Positions 42,646 to 52,560 of a stretch of DNA of 64,000 nucleotides are shown one piece after another. The translations under genes were made by a program, and so were the position numbers. Location: NCBI RefSeq assembly GCF_003479425.1, contig NZ_QUHC01000001.1, positions 868,001 through 932,000 on the forward strand, written 5' to 3'. Under the pieces are notes generated by a model that searched no databases, was not told the DNA's origin, and saw only the letters and a program-made list of their open reading frames with translations. How positions within the stretch are numbered: position 1 is the stretch's first letter; each line of letters opens with the position of its first letter. Source of the DNA: Odoribacter sp. AF15-53. Its GTDB lineage: Bacteria; Bacteroidota; Bacteroidia; Bacteroidales; Marinifilaceae.

Positions 42646-45600
42646 ATGGCTATAGTATTCTATCAGAAAGATGCAACAGTGTATGCCGTACACTATAAAG
42701 AAGCGGAAAATCCTTTAGATGTAAGTAAATTGGAATGGTTGTTCAGTGACGCTAAGAAGGTACAAAGCGATTCATTGGAGAGTTTTTTCGTGGGACCCCG
42801 TCGGGAAATGATTACCCCGTGGAGTACTAATGCCGTGGAAATTACTCAAAATATGGGAATTTCCGGGATTCTGAGAATTGAAGAGTTTACTCGTGTGGAA
42901 AGTGAGAAAGCGGCTTTTGATCCGATGCTTCAAGCATTGTATAAAGGGCTGGATCAGGACACGTTTACAATTGATAAAAAACCGGATCCAATCGTGTATA
43001 TCGAGGATATCCGGGCATATAACCAACAGGAGGGCTTGGCGTTGAACGAGGAAGAGATTTCCTACCTGGAGGGATTGAGTAAAAAATTGAACCGTCGGTT
43101 GACGGATTCGGAAGTATTCGGTTTTTCACAGGTAAATTCCGAACATTGCCGTCATAAGATTTTTAACGGTAGATTTATTATTGACGGGGAGGAGCAAGAA
43201 GAATCGCTTTTTGCCATGATCAAGAAAACGTCGAAAACAAACCCGAACCGGATTGTTTCAGCATATAAAGATAATTGCGCTTTCATCGAAGGACCGGCTA
43301 GCGTGCAATTTGCCCCGGTATCACAGGATAAACCGGATTTTTACACACAGAAAAATATCAATACGGTTATCTCTTTGAAAGCGGAAACGCATAATTTCCC
43401 AACGACGGTAGAACCTTTTAACGGGGCCGCAACTGGCTCCGGTGGTGAGATTCGTGACCGTATCGCGGGAGGACAGGCTTCTCTTCCGTTAGCCGGAACG
43501 GCCGTGTACATGACTTCGTATCCACGTCTGGATGCAGATCGTCCTTGGGAGTCTGCTATTGATCCGCGAAAATGGTTGTACCAGACTCCGGAGGATATCC
43601 TGATCAAGGCTTCTAACGGGGCTTCCGATTTCGGAAATAAATTCGGTCAACCTCTGATCGTGGGTTCAATTCTGACCTTTGAACATGAAGAACACGAGAA
43701 AACTTACGGGTATGATAAAGTGATCATGCAAGCGGGAGGTATTGGTTTCGGAAATAAAGAACAAGCGATGAAACACACCCCGGAAGTGGGCGAGCAAGTG
43801 GTGTTATTGGGTGGTGATAATTATCGCATCGGAATGGGCGGAGGCGCAGTTTCTTCCGTGGATACCGGAATGTTTGCCAATGCAATCGAGTTGAATGCCG
43901 TGCAGCGTTCTAACCCGGAAATGCAACGTCGGGTATGCAATGCTATTCGTTCTATGGCTGAAAGTGACATGAATCCGATTGTTTCTATTCATGATCACGG
44001 GGCAGGAGGTCACTTGAACTGTTTGTCCGAGTTGGTAGAGGAGACCGGGGGATTGATTCATCTGGAGAAATTGCCTATCGGGGATCCCACGTTGTCGGAT
44101 AAAGAAATCGTCGGGAACGAGTCACAAGAACGTATGGGACTCGTGATGAAAGCAAAAGATGTAGAAACCTTGCAACGGGTGGCAGATCGCGAGCGAGCCC
44201 CGATGTACGTGATCGGAGAAACAACCGGGGATCATCGTTTCGTTTTCGAAGACGGGAGAACGGGAGAGAAACCGATTGATTTGGAAATGACCGATATGTT
44301 CGGTAATCCCCCGAAGACGATTATGGAAGATAAAACAGTAAAAGAGCATTTTACGGATATTGAATATAGTGAAGATAAAATAGAGGAGTATATCGAGCAG
44401 GTGTTGCAGATTGAAGCCGTGGCTTGTAAGGATTGGTTGACGAATAAAGTCGATCGTTCCGTGTCCGGTCGTGTGGCTCGCCAACAATGTGCAGGACCAT
44501 TACAGTTGCCGTTGAACGATTTAGGGGCTGTTGCATTAGATTATCACGGAGAGAGAGGAATCGCCACTTCTATCGGACATGCTCCGGTGGCTGCATTGGC
44601 AAACCCGGCTTGTGGTTCTAGGTTAGCTATCGCGGAAGCGTTGACGAATTTGGTATGGGCCCCAATTGAACAAGGATTGAAAGGAGTTTCTTTATCAGCT
44701 AACTGGATGTGGCCTTGCAAGAATGCGGGTGAAGACGCCCGTTTGTATGAGGCTGTAAAAGCTGCTAGTGATTTTGCGATTGAGTTGGGTGTTAACATTC
44801 CCACGGGTAAAGACTCTCTTTCCATGACACAAAAGTATGGTAAGGATAAGGTTTATGCCCCTGGGACGGTGATTATATCTACCGTGGGAGAGGTTACTGA
44901 CGTGAAGAAAATCGTTTCTCCCGTCTTAAAACCGGATACAGACACCGAAATCGTGTATGTCGATTTTTCTTTTGATAAATTGCAATTGGGAGGTTCCAGT
45001 TTTGCCCAGATTTTAAACCGTGTAGGCAAAGTGACTCCGGATGTAAAGGATGCAGATTATTTTGCTAATGCTTTTACCACGATACAACGTTTGGTGGAGG
45101 AAGGTTATGTTCTGGCAGGACATGATATTTCCGCAGGGGGTATGATTACCACGTTGTTGGAAATGTGTTTTGCCGACAATCGTTTGGGATTGGATATCGA
45201 CTTCTCGTATCTGGCCGAGAAAGATTGGGTAAAGATTCTTTTTGCAGAGAATCCGGGTGTGCTTATTCAAATTAAAGATTGCAAGAAAGTAGCTGCTATT
45301 CTTGACGAAGCGGGAGTTGCTTATAACTTCTTGGGACGTTTGGGTAAAGCAGGGAAGATGAATATAAAGAAAGATAACAAGACTTTGAACTTGGATATTC
45401 CTTCTTTGAGAGATTTGTGGTTCAAGACCTCTTATTTGTTGGATCGCCGCCAGAGTGGTAGTGAATTGGCTCTTGAAAGATACAAGAACTATAAACATCA
45501 CGATCTGAAATTCAAGTTTGCTCCTTCTTTTACCGGGAAGCGTGCTCAATTCGGTTTGGATATAAATCGTACGAAGCCTTCGGGCGTGAGAGCGGCTATC

Positions 45601-46335
45601 ATCCGGGAAAAGGGATGTCAATGCGAGCGTGAAACTGCATGGGCAATGCATTTGGCCGGTTTCGACGTGAAAGATGTTCACATGACGGATCTTGTTTCCG
45701 GTCGGGAAACACTGGAAGATGTGAATTTGATCGTTTTCGTGGGTGGATTCTCTAACTCGGATGTACTTGGTTCCGCTAAGGGATGGGCCGGAGCATTCAA
45801 ATATAACGAAAAGGCCCGGTTAGCCTTGGAGAATTTCTACAAACGGGAGGATACTTTGAGTTTGGGTATTTGTAATGGTTGCCAGTTGATGGTGGAACTT
45901 GATCTGGTGTACCCGGAGCATTGTGAGAAAGCGAAGATGTTGCATAATAACTCTCACAAATTGGAATCCGAATTTATAAGTGTTGACGTGGTCGAGAATA
46001 ATTCCGTGATGTTGAAGTCATTGGCAGGTTCTCGGTTAGGAATATGGATCGCCCATGCAGAAGGACAGTTCTATCTGCCTTACGATCAAGACGAATATAA
46101 TATTCCGATACGATATACTCATGATACATACCCGGCCAACCCGAACGGATCACCTTTTGCCACGGCAGCTATTTGTAGCAAGGACGGTCGTCATTTGGCT
46201 ATGATGCCTCACTTGGAACGTTCATTACAACCGTGGAACTGGGCATATTACCCGGAAGGCCGTGAAGCTGATGAAGTCAGTCCGTGGATTGAAGCATTTG
46301 TAAATGCTCGTTTATGGATCGAAAAGCATAAATAA
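42646..46335 (+). CDS. purL: Phosphoribosylformylglycinamidine synthase
   Basis: At 1229 residues (ATG at 42646; an upstream in-frame start is less likely) this is the large single-chain FGAM synthase. It uses glutamine and ATP to convert FGAR to FGAM in purine synthesis. It shows FSQVNSEHCRHKIFNG near residue 160, KAETHNFPTTVEPFNGAATG, GGEIRDRIAGGQASLP, and a C-terminal glutamine amidotransferase domain with nucleophile GICNGCQLM near residue 1095 and a catalytic His region (WIAHAEGQ) near 1148. It seems monocistronic. xpt, a purine salvage gene, is 1.8 kb downstream. Confidence 0.97.
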   Translation: MAIVFYQKDATVYAVHYKEAENPLDVSKLEWLFSDAKKVQSDSLESFFVGPRREMITPWSTNAVEITQNMGISGILRIEEFTRVESEKAAFDPMLQALYKGLDQDTFTIDKKPDPIVYIEDIRAYNQQEGLALNEEEISYLEGLSKKLNRRLTDSEVFGFSQVNSEHCRHKIFNGRFIIDGEEQEESLFAMIKKTSKTNPNRIVSAYKDNCAFIEGPASVQFAPVSQDKPDFYTQKNINTVISLKAETHNFPTTVEPFNGAATGSGGEIRDRIAGGQASLPLAGTAVYMTSYPRLDADRPWESAIDPRKWLYQTPEDILIKASNGASDFGNKFGQPLIVGSILTFEHEEHEKTYGYDKVIMQAGGIGFGNKEQAMKHTPEVGEQVVLLGGDNYRIGMGGGAVSSVDTGMFANAIELNAVQRSNPEMQRRVCNAIRSMAESDMNPIVSIHDHGAGGHLNCLSELVEETGGLIHLEKLPIGDPTLSDKEIVGNESQERMGLVMKAKDVETLQRVADRERAPMYVIGETTGDHRFVFEDGRTGEKPIDLEMTDMFGNPPKTIMEDKTVKEHFTDIEYSEDKIEEYIEQVLQIEAVACKDWLTNKVDRSVSGRVARQQCAGPLQLPLNDLGAVALDYHGERGIATSIGHAPVAALANPACGSRLAIAEALTNLVWAPIEQGLKGVSLSANWMWPCKNAGEDARLYEAVKAASDFAIELGVNIPTGKDSLSMTQKYGKDKVYAPGTVIISTVGEVTDVKKIVSPVLKPDTDTEIVYVDFSFDKLQLGGSSFAQILNRVGKVTPDVKDADYFANAFTTIQRLVEEGYVLAGHDISAGGMITTLLEMCFADNRLGLDIDFSYLAEKDWVKILFAENPGVLIQIKDCKKVAAILDEAGVAYNFLGRLGKAGKMNIKKDNKTLNLDIPSLRDLWFKTSYLLDRRQSGSELALERYKNYKHHDLKFKFAPSFTGKRAQFGLDINRTKPSGVRAAIIREKGCQCERETAWAMHLAGFDVKDVHMTDLVSGRETLEDVNLIVFVGGFSNSDVLGSAKGWAGAFKYNEKARLALENFYKREDTLSLGICNGCQLMVELDLVYPEHCEKAKMLHNNSHKLESEFISVDVVENNSVMLKSLAGSRLGIWIAHAEGQFYLPYDQDEYNIPIRYTHDTYPANPNGSPFATAAICSKDGRHLAMMPHLERSLQPWNWAYYPEGREADEVSPWIEAFVNARLWIEKHK

Positions 46336-46356
46336 ACAATAGATCTCACCAACCTG

Positions 46357-46393
46357 AACAAGAGGATGAAAAGTAAACTTTCATCCTCTTGTT
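46357..46393 (+). terminator. Hairpin after purL
   Basis: AACAAGAGGATGAAA (46357-46371) pairs perfectly with 46379-46393 around a 7-nt loop. No long T run follows, so termination efficiency is uncertain. Confidence 0.6.
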
Positions 46394-46449
46394 GTATTTC
46401 GGGGACAGGGAAACAACTTATATAGGTTGTTTTTTTAGAATCATTATTA

Positions 46450-46457
46450 TATCTTTG
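46450..46457 (+). promoter_or_regulatory. -7 element upstream of the PQQ-like propeller gene
   Basis: TATCTTTG at 46450-46457 matches TAnnTTTG. It drives either the propeller gene at 46557 or the tiny frame at 46479-46520 that lies between. Confidence 0.5.
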
Positions 46458-46478
46458 TTATATTATAATCAATTCGAT

Positions 46479-46520
46479 ATGAAAATGAAAGGAGTTATCA
46501 CGGGAGATATGTTAGATTGA
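46479..46520 (+). pseudogene. Possible vestigial 13-codon frame (MKMKGVITGDMLD)
   Basis: A short frame after the -7 element encodes MKMKGVITGDMLD and stops. The words KGVITGD resemble the N-terminus of SatD-type proteins, so this may be the remnant of such a gene or a leader peptide. Support is weak. Confidence 0.25.
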
Positions 46521-46556
46521 TGGCATAAAGTGATATTAACTTTAATACTCAGAGTT

Positions 46557-48062
46557 ATGGTTACAGGGCCACATTTGACAAAGATTCTCGCATTGTTGGG
46601 AATGTTGTTGATCATTTATCCGGAGGTATTTGCACAGTCCCGTGGAAAGAAAGATGTCGGGAATGAGACGGTTGCCCGAATCGTGGGACGGAATTATCAG
46701 CGTCAGGAGAATATTCCGGGAAAAGAAATTATTTTAGACGGGCAAATCCGGTATTTGTATCCCGACTCGATCACGCATTCGCTTTTTGTTCAATTGAAAT
46801 ATTTTTCTAAAGGCGGTTATCCTCGAAATAAAGGAACGCTTTTAGTTTGGGATACGGATAAAGAGAGAACCTTGTGGCGGGAAAATATTAATAACGAGTA
46901 TGAAGAACTGGCCCCGCTCGGGAATGCTTTGTTGCTGAAATCAGAATTCAAGACCCGTTGTTTTGATCGTACGAAAGGAACCGAACTGTGGGATAATAGG
47001 AATATGATTACTTACGTGCATTTGAAATTAGGAATTGCCATGGGATATAAGAGTAATTATATGTCTGCCGATGCATCTAAATTGGAAGGGTTGAATTTAC
47101 GAACGGGAAAGAAAGAATGGGAAAGAAAGATATATTCGAAATATAGTTGGGCTGACATGCGGGAATTGAATGATTCGGTGATTCTCGTGGCAGCCGATGC
47201 CCTGTACACGATAAATATGAAGAACGGGACCGGCTGGCGGCATGAAATTTTCGTGAAAGAATTACCTTTCCCGAAAGGAGAGGAAGAATTCATGCAAGGA
47301 TTTATTTCTAATATATACGTGGAGGGAGAGAAGATATATATAGCTTCATGTGACCGACTGTTTTGTCTGGATCATGCCGGAAAGGTTCTTTGGGTGCGGG
47401 GATTACCTAGAAAATCTACCGGGGAGTCTCTGTTGTTCTCGCAAGATAGTACTCTCTATATGGTCAATCAAGGATCGGGTACGGTAAGAGGGGGTGTTAA
47501 AAAAAAATGGGGAACACCTTATATTGCTGCATTTGATAAAAAGAGCGGACTCCAGAAATATTTTACCGCGTACCCGCATGATTTAGGTAAAGTAAATCAT
47601 GTGCAAGTATGGCAAGATTCTTTGTGTGTTTTATTCGATCAATGTTTGATAAAATCTTCTTTGCAAAATACAACGGAAGGAATTAAAATACAGCTTCCGG
47701 AAGATAAAGATGTCTCCACGTGTTTTGTCGGAGAGTCTACGTTTGTTCGAGAGAATTCTAAATTTAAAAGTTTGCACGAACGGGATAGCACGAACTATTA
47801 TATCCTTACCGCGAAACAGAATATTTTGTGCGTAGGTACGGGTATAAAAATTCTTCAACCAGAAGAATATCACGTGTCTTATTTGACTTACAAGGGATAT
47901 CATTTTATCGCCAGCGGGGAGGAATCTATTGTTATTGATCCTTCAGGAGAATTCTGGGCACATCTTCGGATAAGTCAGAATGCAGTACGGGTGGAAAATA
48001 AATTGTATGATGCCCAAGATAATAAGATTGTGATTGTTGATCTGGATGAAGTTGTCCGTTAA
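46557..48062 (+). CDS. Secreted PQQ-like beta-propeller protein
   Basis: With the ATG at 46557 this is 501 residues; an in-frame GTG at 46530 would add nine. A signal peptide (LTKILALLGMLLIIYPEVFAQ) is followed by propeller blades of the PQQ-like type: GTLLVWDTDKERTLWRENIN, FDRTKGTELWDNRN, GLNLRTGKKEWERKI, RLFCLDHAGKVLWVRGLP, AAFDKKSGLQKY. Such propellers usually bind partners. There is no PQQ-enzyme active site visible. Function unknown; outside the inner membrane. Confidence 0.8.
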   Translation: MVTGPHLTKILALLGMLLIIYPEVFAQSRGKKDVGNETVARIVGRNYQRQENIPGKEIILDGQIRYLYPDSITHSLFVQLKYFSKGGYPRNKGTLLVWDTDKERTLWRENINNEYEELAPLGNALLLKSEFKTRCFDRTKGTELWDNRNMITYVHLKLGIAMGYKSNYMSADASKLEGLNLRTGKKEWERKIYSKYSWADMRELNDSVILVAADALYTINMKNGTGWRHEIFVKELPFPKGEEEFMQGFISNIYVEGEKIYIASCDRLFCLDHAGKVLWVRGLPRKSTGESLLFSQDSTLYMVNQGSGTVRGGVKKKWGTPYIAAFDKKSGLQKYFTAYPHDLGKVNHVQVWQDSLCVLFDQCLIKSSLQNTTEGIKIQLPEDKDVSTCFVGESTFVRENSKFKSLHERDSTNYYILTAKQNILCVGTGIKILQPEEYHVSYLTYKGYHFIASGEESIVIDPSGEFWAHLRISQNAVRVENKLYDAQDNKIVIVDLDEVVR

Positions 48063-48087
48063 TTTCCTATTTTCTAATTATTATTCG

Positions 48088-48095
48088 TACTTTTG
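48088..48095 (+). promoter_or_regulatory. -7 element of xpt
   Basis: TACTTTTG at 48088-48095 matches TAnnTTTG. It lies 27 nt upstream of the xpt ATG. A purine-riboswitch-like structure is not apparent in the short leader. Confidence 0.5.
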
Positions 48096-48122
48096 CCGGA
48101 GTGTTAAAAGTACAGGCAGAAT

Positions 48123-48689
48123 ATGGATTTGCTCAAAAAAAGAATCTTACAGGATGGTAAATGCTTTGAAGGTGGCATTTTAAAAGTGGATAGTTTTATT
48201 AATCATCAAATGGACCCGATCCTGATGAAGTCAATCGGGGTTGAATTCGTGCGTCGTTTTGCTAACAAGGATTTCAATAAAGTTATGACGATCGAGGCTA
48301 GTGGTATTGCCCCGGCAATCATGGTGGGGTATCTTTTGGAATTACCGGTGGTCTTCGCGAAGAAAAAGCAACCGAAGACGATGGAAAACATGATTTCAAC
48401 AACTATCCGATCTTTTACAAAAGACCGGGAATATAATGTTTGTATCAGTAAAGATTTTTTGAGTAAGGAAGATAGAGTACTTTTTATTGATGATTTTTTG
48501 GCGAACGGAAATGCCGCGAACGGGATCATTGATTTGATTCAACAGGCAGGTGCTCAACTCGTGGGGATGGGATTTATTATAGAAAAAGCATTCCAACACG
48601 GGGGTGAAGTTTTAAGGGAACGTGGAATTCATGTTGAATCCTTGGCTATTATTGACAGTTTGGATAATTGTCAGATAAAAATAAGATAA
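48123..48689 (+). CDS. xpt: Xanthine phosphoribosyltransferase
   Basis: This 188-residue protein matches Xpt along its length: [49 protein letters not shown] and the PRPP-binding motif [14 protein letters not shown]. It salvages xanthine to XMP. It is cytoplasmic. The following M20 gene is 53 nt away on the same strand and may be cotranscribed. Confidence 0.95.
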   Translation: MDLLKKRILQDGKCFEGGILKVDSFINHQMDPILMKSIGVEFVRRFANKDFNKVMTIEASGIAPAIMVGYLLELPVVFAKKKQPKTMENMISTTIRSFTKDREYNVCISKDFLSKEDRVLFIDDFLANGNAANGIIDLIQQAGAQLVGMGFIIEKAFQHGGEVLRERGIHVESLAIIDSLDNCQIKIR

Positions 48690-48742
48690 TATTCTTACTG
48701 CAATATTATCAAATGTGCTGATACATATAAAGGAATAATGAT

Positions 48743-49885
48743 ATGACCGTAGAAGAAATCTATCCGCTAGCCGTTGAATTCAGGCGTCATTTTCACCAGT
48801 ATCCGGAATTTGCGATGCAGGAAGTAGAAACCCAACGCTATATCACGGGGGTTTGGGATAAATATAAAATACCTTATCAGGTTGTAGGGACAGGTATTAT
48901 TGCTATCCTTGGAAAAGGGCAGAAGTGTGTTGCTATTCGGGCTGATATGGATGCTTTAAAGGTTAAAGAGGAAACCGGATTAGCTTATAGTTCATGTAAC
49001 GAGGGGATGATGCATGCCTGCGGTCATGACATGCACATGGCTATGGTTCTAGGGGCTGCAATCGTGCTTAAATCCCGTGAAGAGGAATTGCAAGGAACCG
49101 TGAAGATCGTGTTCCAACCGAGTGAAGAGAAACGTCCCGGCGGGGCACGTTTATTACTTCCCGAATTGTTGAAAGCACCTGTGCCTCAAGCTATATTCGG
49201 ACAACATATTTTTCCCAATTTACCGACCGGAACTATCGGAATTCGTCCGGGAGCTTTTTTTGCTTCTTCGGATAATATTATATTTTCTGTGGAAGGGAAG
49301 GGAACTCATGCAGCTATGCCTCACGCGGGATCAGATCCGATATTAGCCACGGCCTGCCTGATTCAGTTTTACCAGACCCTGATCACGAAATTCAGGGATC
49401 CCTTGGTACCGGCCGTACTCTCGATTACTTCGGTGCACGGTGGAACATGTAATAACGTGATTCCCGATAAGGTGGAAGTATTAGGGACTGTTCGCACGCA
49501 TGATAATGCTTTACGTTATCGAATATTTGAGTTGATAGAAGAAAAATCCAAGGAAATCTGTGCCTTATACGGATGTACATTCACGATGGATAAGACATGG
49601 AACGGATTACCGGTACTCGTAAACGACGAGCAATTGACGAAATTTGTAGTGAAAAATGCCACGGAACTTTTCGGTGAAACTAAGGTGATCACGATGAATC
49701 ATCTTACATTGGGAGAAGATTTTGCAATTTATCTGGAAAAGATTCCCGGTGCTTTTTGGGTATTGGGAGTCTGTCCGCCGGAACAGGAAAGCCTACCCCC
49801 GTTGCATAATCCCAAATTATCTCCGGATGAACGTGCGATGAAAACGGGGATCATGTTAATGGTTGAGAATTGCCTGAGATGGTAA
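48743..49885 (+). CDS. M20 family amidohydrolase/peptidase
   Basis: This 380-residue protein shows RRHFHQYPEFAMQEVET, IRADMDALKV, MHACGHDMHMAMVLGAA (zinc ligands), FQPSEEKRPGGA with the catalytic Glu, and the dimerisation domain near 175-290. This is the amidohydrolase branch (hippurate, N-acyl-amino-acid or indole-acetyl-amino-acid type). It is cytoplasmic. Substrate is not readable; N-acetyl or N-acyl amino acids are the most common. Confidence 0.94.
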   Translation: MTVEEIYPLAVEFRRHFHQYPEFAMQEVETQRYITGVWDKYKIPYQVVGTGIIAILGKGQKCVAIRADMDALKVKEETGLAYSSCNEGMMHACGHDMHMAMVLGAAIVLKSREEELQGTVKIVFQPSEEKRPGGARLLLPELLKAPVPQAIFGQHIFPNLPTGTIGIRPGAFFASSDNIIFSVEGKGTHAAMPHAGSDPILATACLIQFYQTLITKFRDPLVPAVLSITSVHGGTCNNVIPDKVEVLGTVRTHDNALRYRIFELIEEKSKEICALYGCTFTMDKTWNGLPVLVNDEQLTKFVVKNATELFGETKVITMNHLTLGEDFAIYLEKIPGAFWVLGVCPPEQESLPPLHNPKLSPDERAMKTGIMLMVENCLRW

Positions 49886-49907
49886 ATTTCAGGCTAATCC
49901 TCCCGAT

Positions 49908-50939
49908 TTATTTTACAAGTTTGAATGTGACTAGTAAACCTTTGTGATCCGTGGGCCAAGTTCCTTCAGGTTTTAAAAATAGATCTTTCGAGGTTTCTTC
50001 CAGACGTTGACTTTTGACGATACTTCCCTTGGGACCAAAGATAATGGCATCTTCCAATTCCAGGTTCTTATGAGGGTAATAAAACACGTAATCAATACGT
50101 TCTCTTTCATCTGCATTTGGTGTCCATGTTAGTTTCTCTACCGGTCTTAGAGGGTTATCAGCAGGAAAAGTAAAGCCGGGATAATCCAGCACGTTGGGGT
50201 AAAGAGTACGGTACGTGTCAATAAAACCGTTATTATCTAGGATTAATGTCACCGTCCACGGGATAATTAAACCGTTGTGGTCGTAAAGGTCTTTTGTCTC
50301 CCGAATCCAGTCCAAATGAGAGGGTTCGTTGAAATCTCCCCCGAGGATGACTATTGTACCTTCGGCAATATCTTTTTTTGCGGTTGCAATAAATTCACGG
50401 ATCGCATCATCCCGTAAAGAAGCATCATTAACTTTTAATACTTCTAACACGGTTTGAGGGATGGGGATGGGTTTCCAGGTAGAGCCATCGTAACCGCGCA
50501 CGTTATAATAAGCATCGTTCAAGTAATCCAAATGTGCCGTGTAGATTGCGATCTTATGCCCGTCAATGTGAGAAGTCATTCTGTAAATACTTCCGTGATC
50601 GTTTTTTTCTGGAAAAACGGTGGTAGAATCCGTGATCGGATGCCGACTTAAAAGTCCGCTATCGTAACTGTAAAAAGAATAATAAGTTTCACCTTTTTCT
50701 TTCAGGGATTGCACGATCCGGTCGCAAAAACGGGTGTTGTGGTAGTTACGAACCTCGCTGAAAGTTACGAAATCCGGTTTTAGACGAACGATTTCATTTA
50801 CAATTGCATCGTAACCACCCGGAATAATGGTTCCTTCCTGCCAGATATTCCATTGGAGAACAGTGAATTTTCCCTTATTGGTATTTTGAGCTGTAATAGT
50901 TCCCGTCAGTAGGCAAAGGAATAGAATGATTTTCTTCAT
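49908..50939 (-). CDS. Secreted endonuclease/exonuclease/phosphatase family protein
   Basis: This 343-residue protein has a signal peptide (ending GTITAQ). It shows the fold's motifs: KFTVLQWNIWQEG near residue 23, the metal-binding FSEVRNYH, IYTAHLDY, ILGGDFNEPSHLD near 198, and the C-terminal ERIDYVFY and WPTDHKGLLVTF. This fold covers DNases, sphingomyelinase-like phosphodiesterases and inositol phosphatases. The periplasmic location argues for phosphodiester or phosphate scavenging. It is transcribed alone or after the hydrolase gene at 51023. Confidence 0.88.
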   Translation of the reverse strand: MKKIILFLCLLTGTITAQNTNKGKFTVLQWNIWQEGTIIPGGYDAIVNEIVRLKPDFVTFSEVRNYHNTRFCDRIVQSLKEKGETYYSFYSYDSGLLSRHPITDSTTVFPEKNDHGSIYRMTSHIDGHKIAIYTAHLDYLNDAYYNVRGYDGSTWKPIPIPQTVLEVLKVNDASLRDDAIREFIATAKKDIAEGTIVILGGDFNEPSHLDWIRETKDLYDHNGLIIPWTVTLILDNNGFIDTYRTLYPNVLDYPGFTFPADNPLRPVEKLTWTPNADERERIDYVFYYPHKNLELEDAIIFGPKGSIVKSQRLEETSKDLFLKPEGTWPTDHKGLLVTFKLVK

Positions 50940-50980
50940 GGGCAGGAGTTTAGGTTTGTTTGCTTAACGTGTAAATTGAA

Positions 50981-51012
50981 AATAGGCTATCGTTTGATTT
51001 CGATAGCCTATT
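50981..51012 (-). terminator. Terminator of the alpha/beta hydrolase gene
   Basis: AATAGGCTATCG (50981-50992) pairs perfectly with CGATAGCCTATT (51001-51012) around an 8-nt loop. On the minus strand it is followed by TTCAATTTA. Confidence 0.75.
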
Positions 51013-51022
51013 GTGAAGTATT

Positions 51023-52435
51023 TTATTTCGTAAGATCAACTTCTATTGCTGCCGGATAAAGTCTCTCGGGATCAAAGAATGCTGCACAACTATTCACGAT
51101 ATGTTTGAGTTCCGGTTTTACTTTTCCCTTGAAAACTTCTTTGCCGTTAACTGTTAACGTGATTTCTTTATCCAAATTTACTAACTCTTCGCATAGATAA
51201 ATCATTACTTTTCCCTTTGTTGCTGGTTGATAGCTCTTTTCGAATGCTAATTCTATTCCCCAATTCGGATCTATTTCAGTCGGTTTGTAAGTTACAAGAT
51301 CAACTTTAAGATCAATATTATTTCCCTTTATATCTAATTCGTAATAGGTTCTGGATTTTGTATCATCATTCGAACGTTCCGTAACGAACAGGTTGTAAAA
51401 TCCCTTACGATATATTCCATCCATCTCGAAATTTTCCCAACTTACCGTTTTCGGATAGGGATTACGGGTATATTGTTTCAACCAGGGGGTAGTGGGGTGA
51501 TAATCAATACCATGCCCCATACCGGGGATCAGTTCAACGCTATGGATGAAACTTCCCGGATTCAATTTCTCTAACCGGTCGAATTCATTTTTCACGTATT
51601 GCGTGAGTTTATTCCGGTAAAATCCTCTGTCGAGCGCTCCGGTCCGTAAAGAAAAAGCAATATTCCGACAATTCTCAGCAGGTGCATTTTTTAAGGGTTC
51701 ACCACCTGCCATGGGGCCGGCTCCTGCCAGATAATCGGCGTAAAATGAGGCCAGACGCTGACTACCGTATCCACCCTCGGATATTCCGAAGAAATATACT
51801 TTGTTCGGGTTAACCTTCCCGGAAACAAAGGCTAAACGTAACATTTTTTCCCAAGCAAATTGTTTGGCCTTCTGCCACCAGCGATAATAATCTCCCATAT
51901 TGGGAATTTGCGGTATAAAGTAGATGGATGGAGCATCATCAAATTTCTGGCATATGGCAAGTCCCGTCTTCCATTCGCTACTTTTATCTCCCGATCCGTG
52001 CGTGTACAAGTATAAAGAATAACCGTCCTCGGGGGCCGTCTCACCTTTACTTCCCCAATAATAGGGCATGACAGCATTGGGTTCCAGATCGGCCGGAAGA
52101 TTCCAATGTCCTGATTTCCCTCTTGCTAATTTCCCAAGATCAATTAATTTTTGTTCTGCAAAATTATTGTTAGCATTTTTCCATGCTTCCCAAACAATAT
52201 GCTGCATTTGTTTCACCTCAGATTGTTTAATCGAGGTCTTATCATCAAATTTTTTTACTTTACCAGCTAAGTAATCAGAGAAAAAAGTCTCTGCTTTTTT
52301 TTGAACCTTTTTTTCTGCTTTACTCATTTTCGCCTTTTGTTCTTGTGGAGCAGGCTCTTTTGCCCAACAATTGTTATAAAACATAAACGCAAATGCTAAA
52401 CTTAACGTTTTAAGGAAGTAAATAGAAATTTTCAT
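51023..52435 (-). CDS. Secreted alpha/beta-hydrolase (esterase-like) protein
   Basis: This 470-residue protein has a signal peptide (about residues 1-25, ending NNCWA). A Lys/Glu-rich helical linker comes next, then an alpha/beta-hydrolase domain with YSLYLYTHGSG, the nucleophile elbow FFGISEGGYGSQR near residue 220 and a His in ELIPGMGHGIDYHP near 305. A C-terminal beta-rich domain follows (LTVNGKEVFKGKVKPELKH) of unknown role. I cannot assign a substrate. It is probably monocistronic. Confidence 0.75.
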   Translation of the reverse strand: MKISIYFLKTLSLAFAFMFYNNCWAKEPAPQEQKAKMSKAEKKVQKKAETFFSDYLAGKVKKFDDKTSIKQSEVKQMQHIVWEAWKNANNNFAEQKLIDLGKLARGKSGHWNLPADLEPNAVMPYYWGSKGETAPEDGYSLYLYTHGSGDKSSEWKTGLAICQKFDDAPSIYFIPQIPNMGDYYRWWQKAKQFAWEKMLRLAFVSGKVNPNKVYFFGISEGGYGSQRLASFYADYLAGAGPMAGGEPLKNAPAENCRNIAFSLRTGALDRGFYRNKLTQYVKNEFDRLEKLNPGSFIHSVELIPGMGHGIDYHPTTPWLKQYTRNPYPKTVSWENFEMDGIYRKGFYNLFVTERSNDDTKSRTYYELDIKGNNIDLKVDLVTYKPTEIDPNWGIELAFEKSYQPATKGKVMIYLCEELVNLDKEITLTVNGKEVFKGKVKPELKHIVNSCAAFFDPERLYPAAIEVDLTK

Positions 52436-52503
52436 TTTATTGTTTTGGTTTTTAATTTATGCAAAATTACGAATAATGGAACAATTCGTCAACCTATTTT
52501 GAA

Positions 52504-52533
52504 AAAGTCCGGGAATTAATGATCCCGGACTTT
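52504..52533 (-). terminator. Terminator of butyrate kinase gene
   Basis: AAAGTCCGGGA (52504-52514) pairs perfectly with TCCCGGACTTT (52523-52533). On the minus strand it is followed by TTTCAAAA, and the stem is strong. Confidence 0.8.
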
Positions 52534-52560
52534 CAATTTACTGTCTAATCCTAACTTATA

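Noticed and set aside
45013..45681. A 222-residue minus-strand frame inside purL
   Set aside because: purL is continuous across it and has conserved motifs; this is a shadow frame.
48062..48122. Purine riboswitch upstream of xpt
   Set aside because: The leader is only about 60 bases, with no conserved three-way junction visible, and Bacteroidota xpt genes are not generally known for it.
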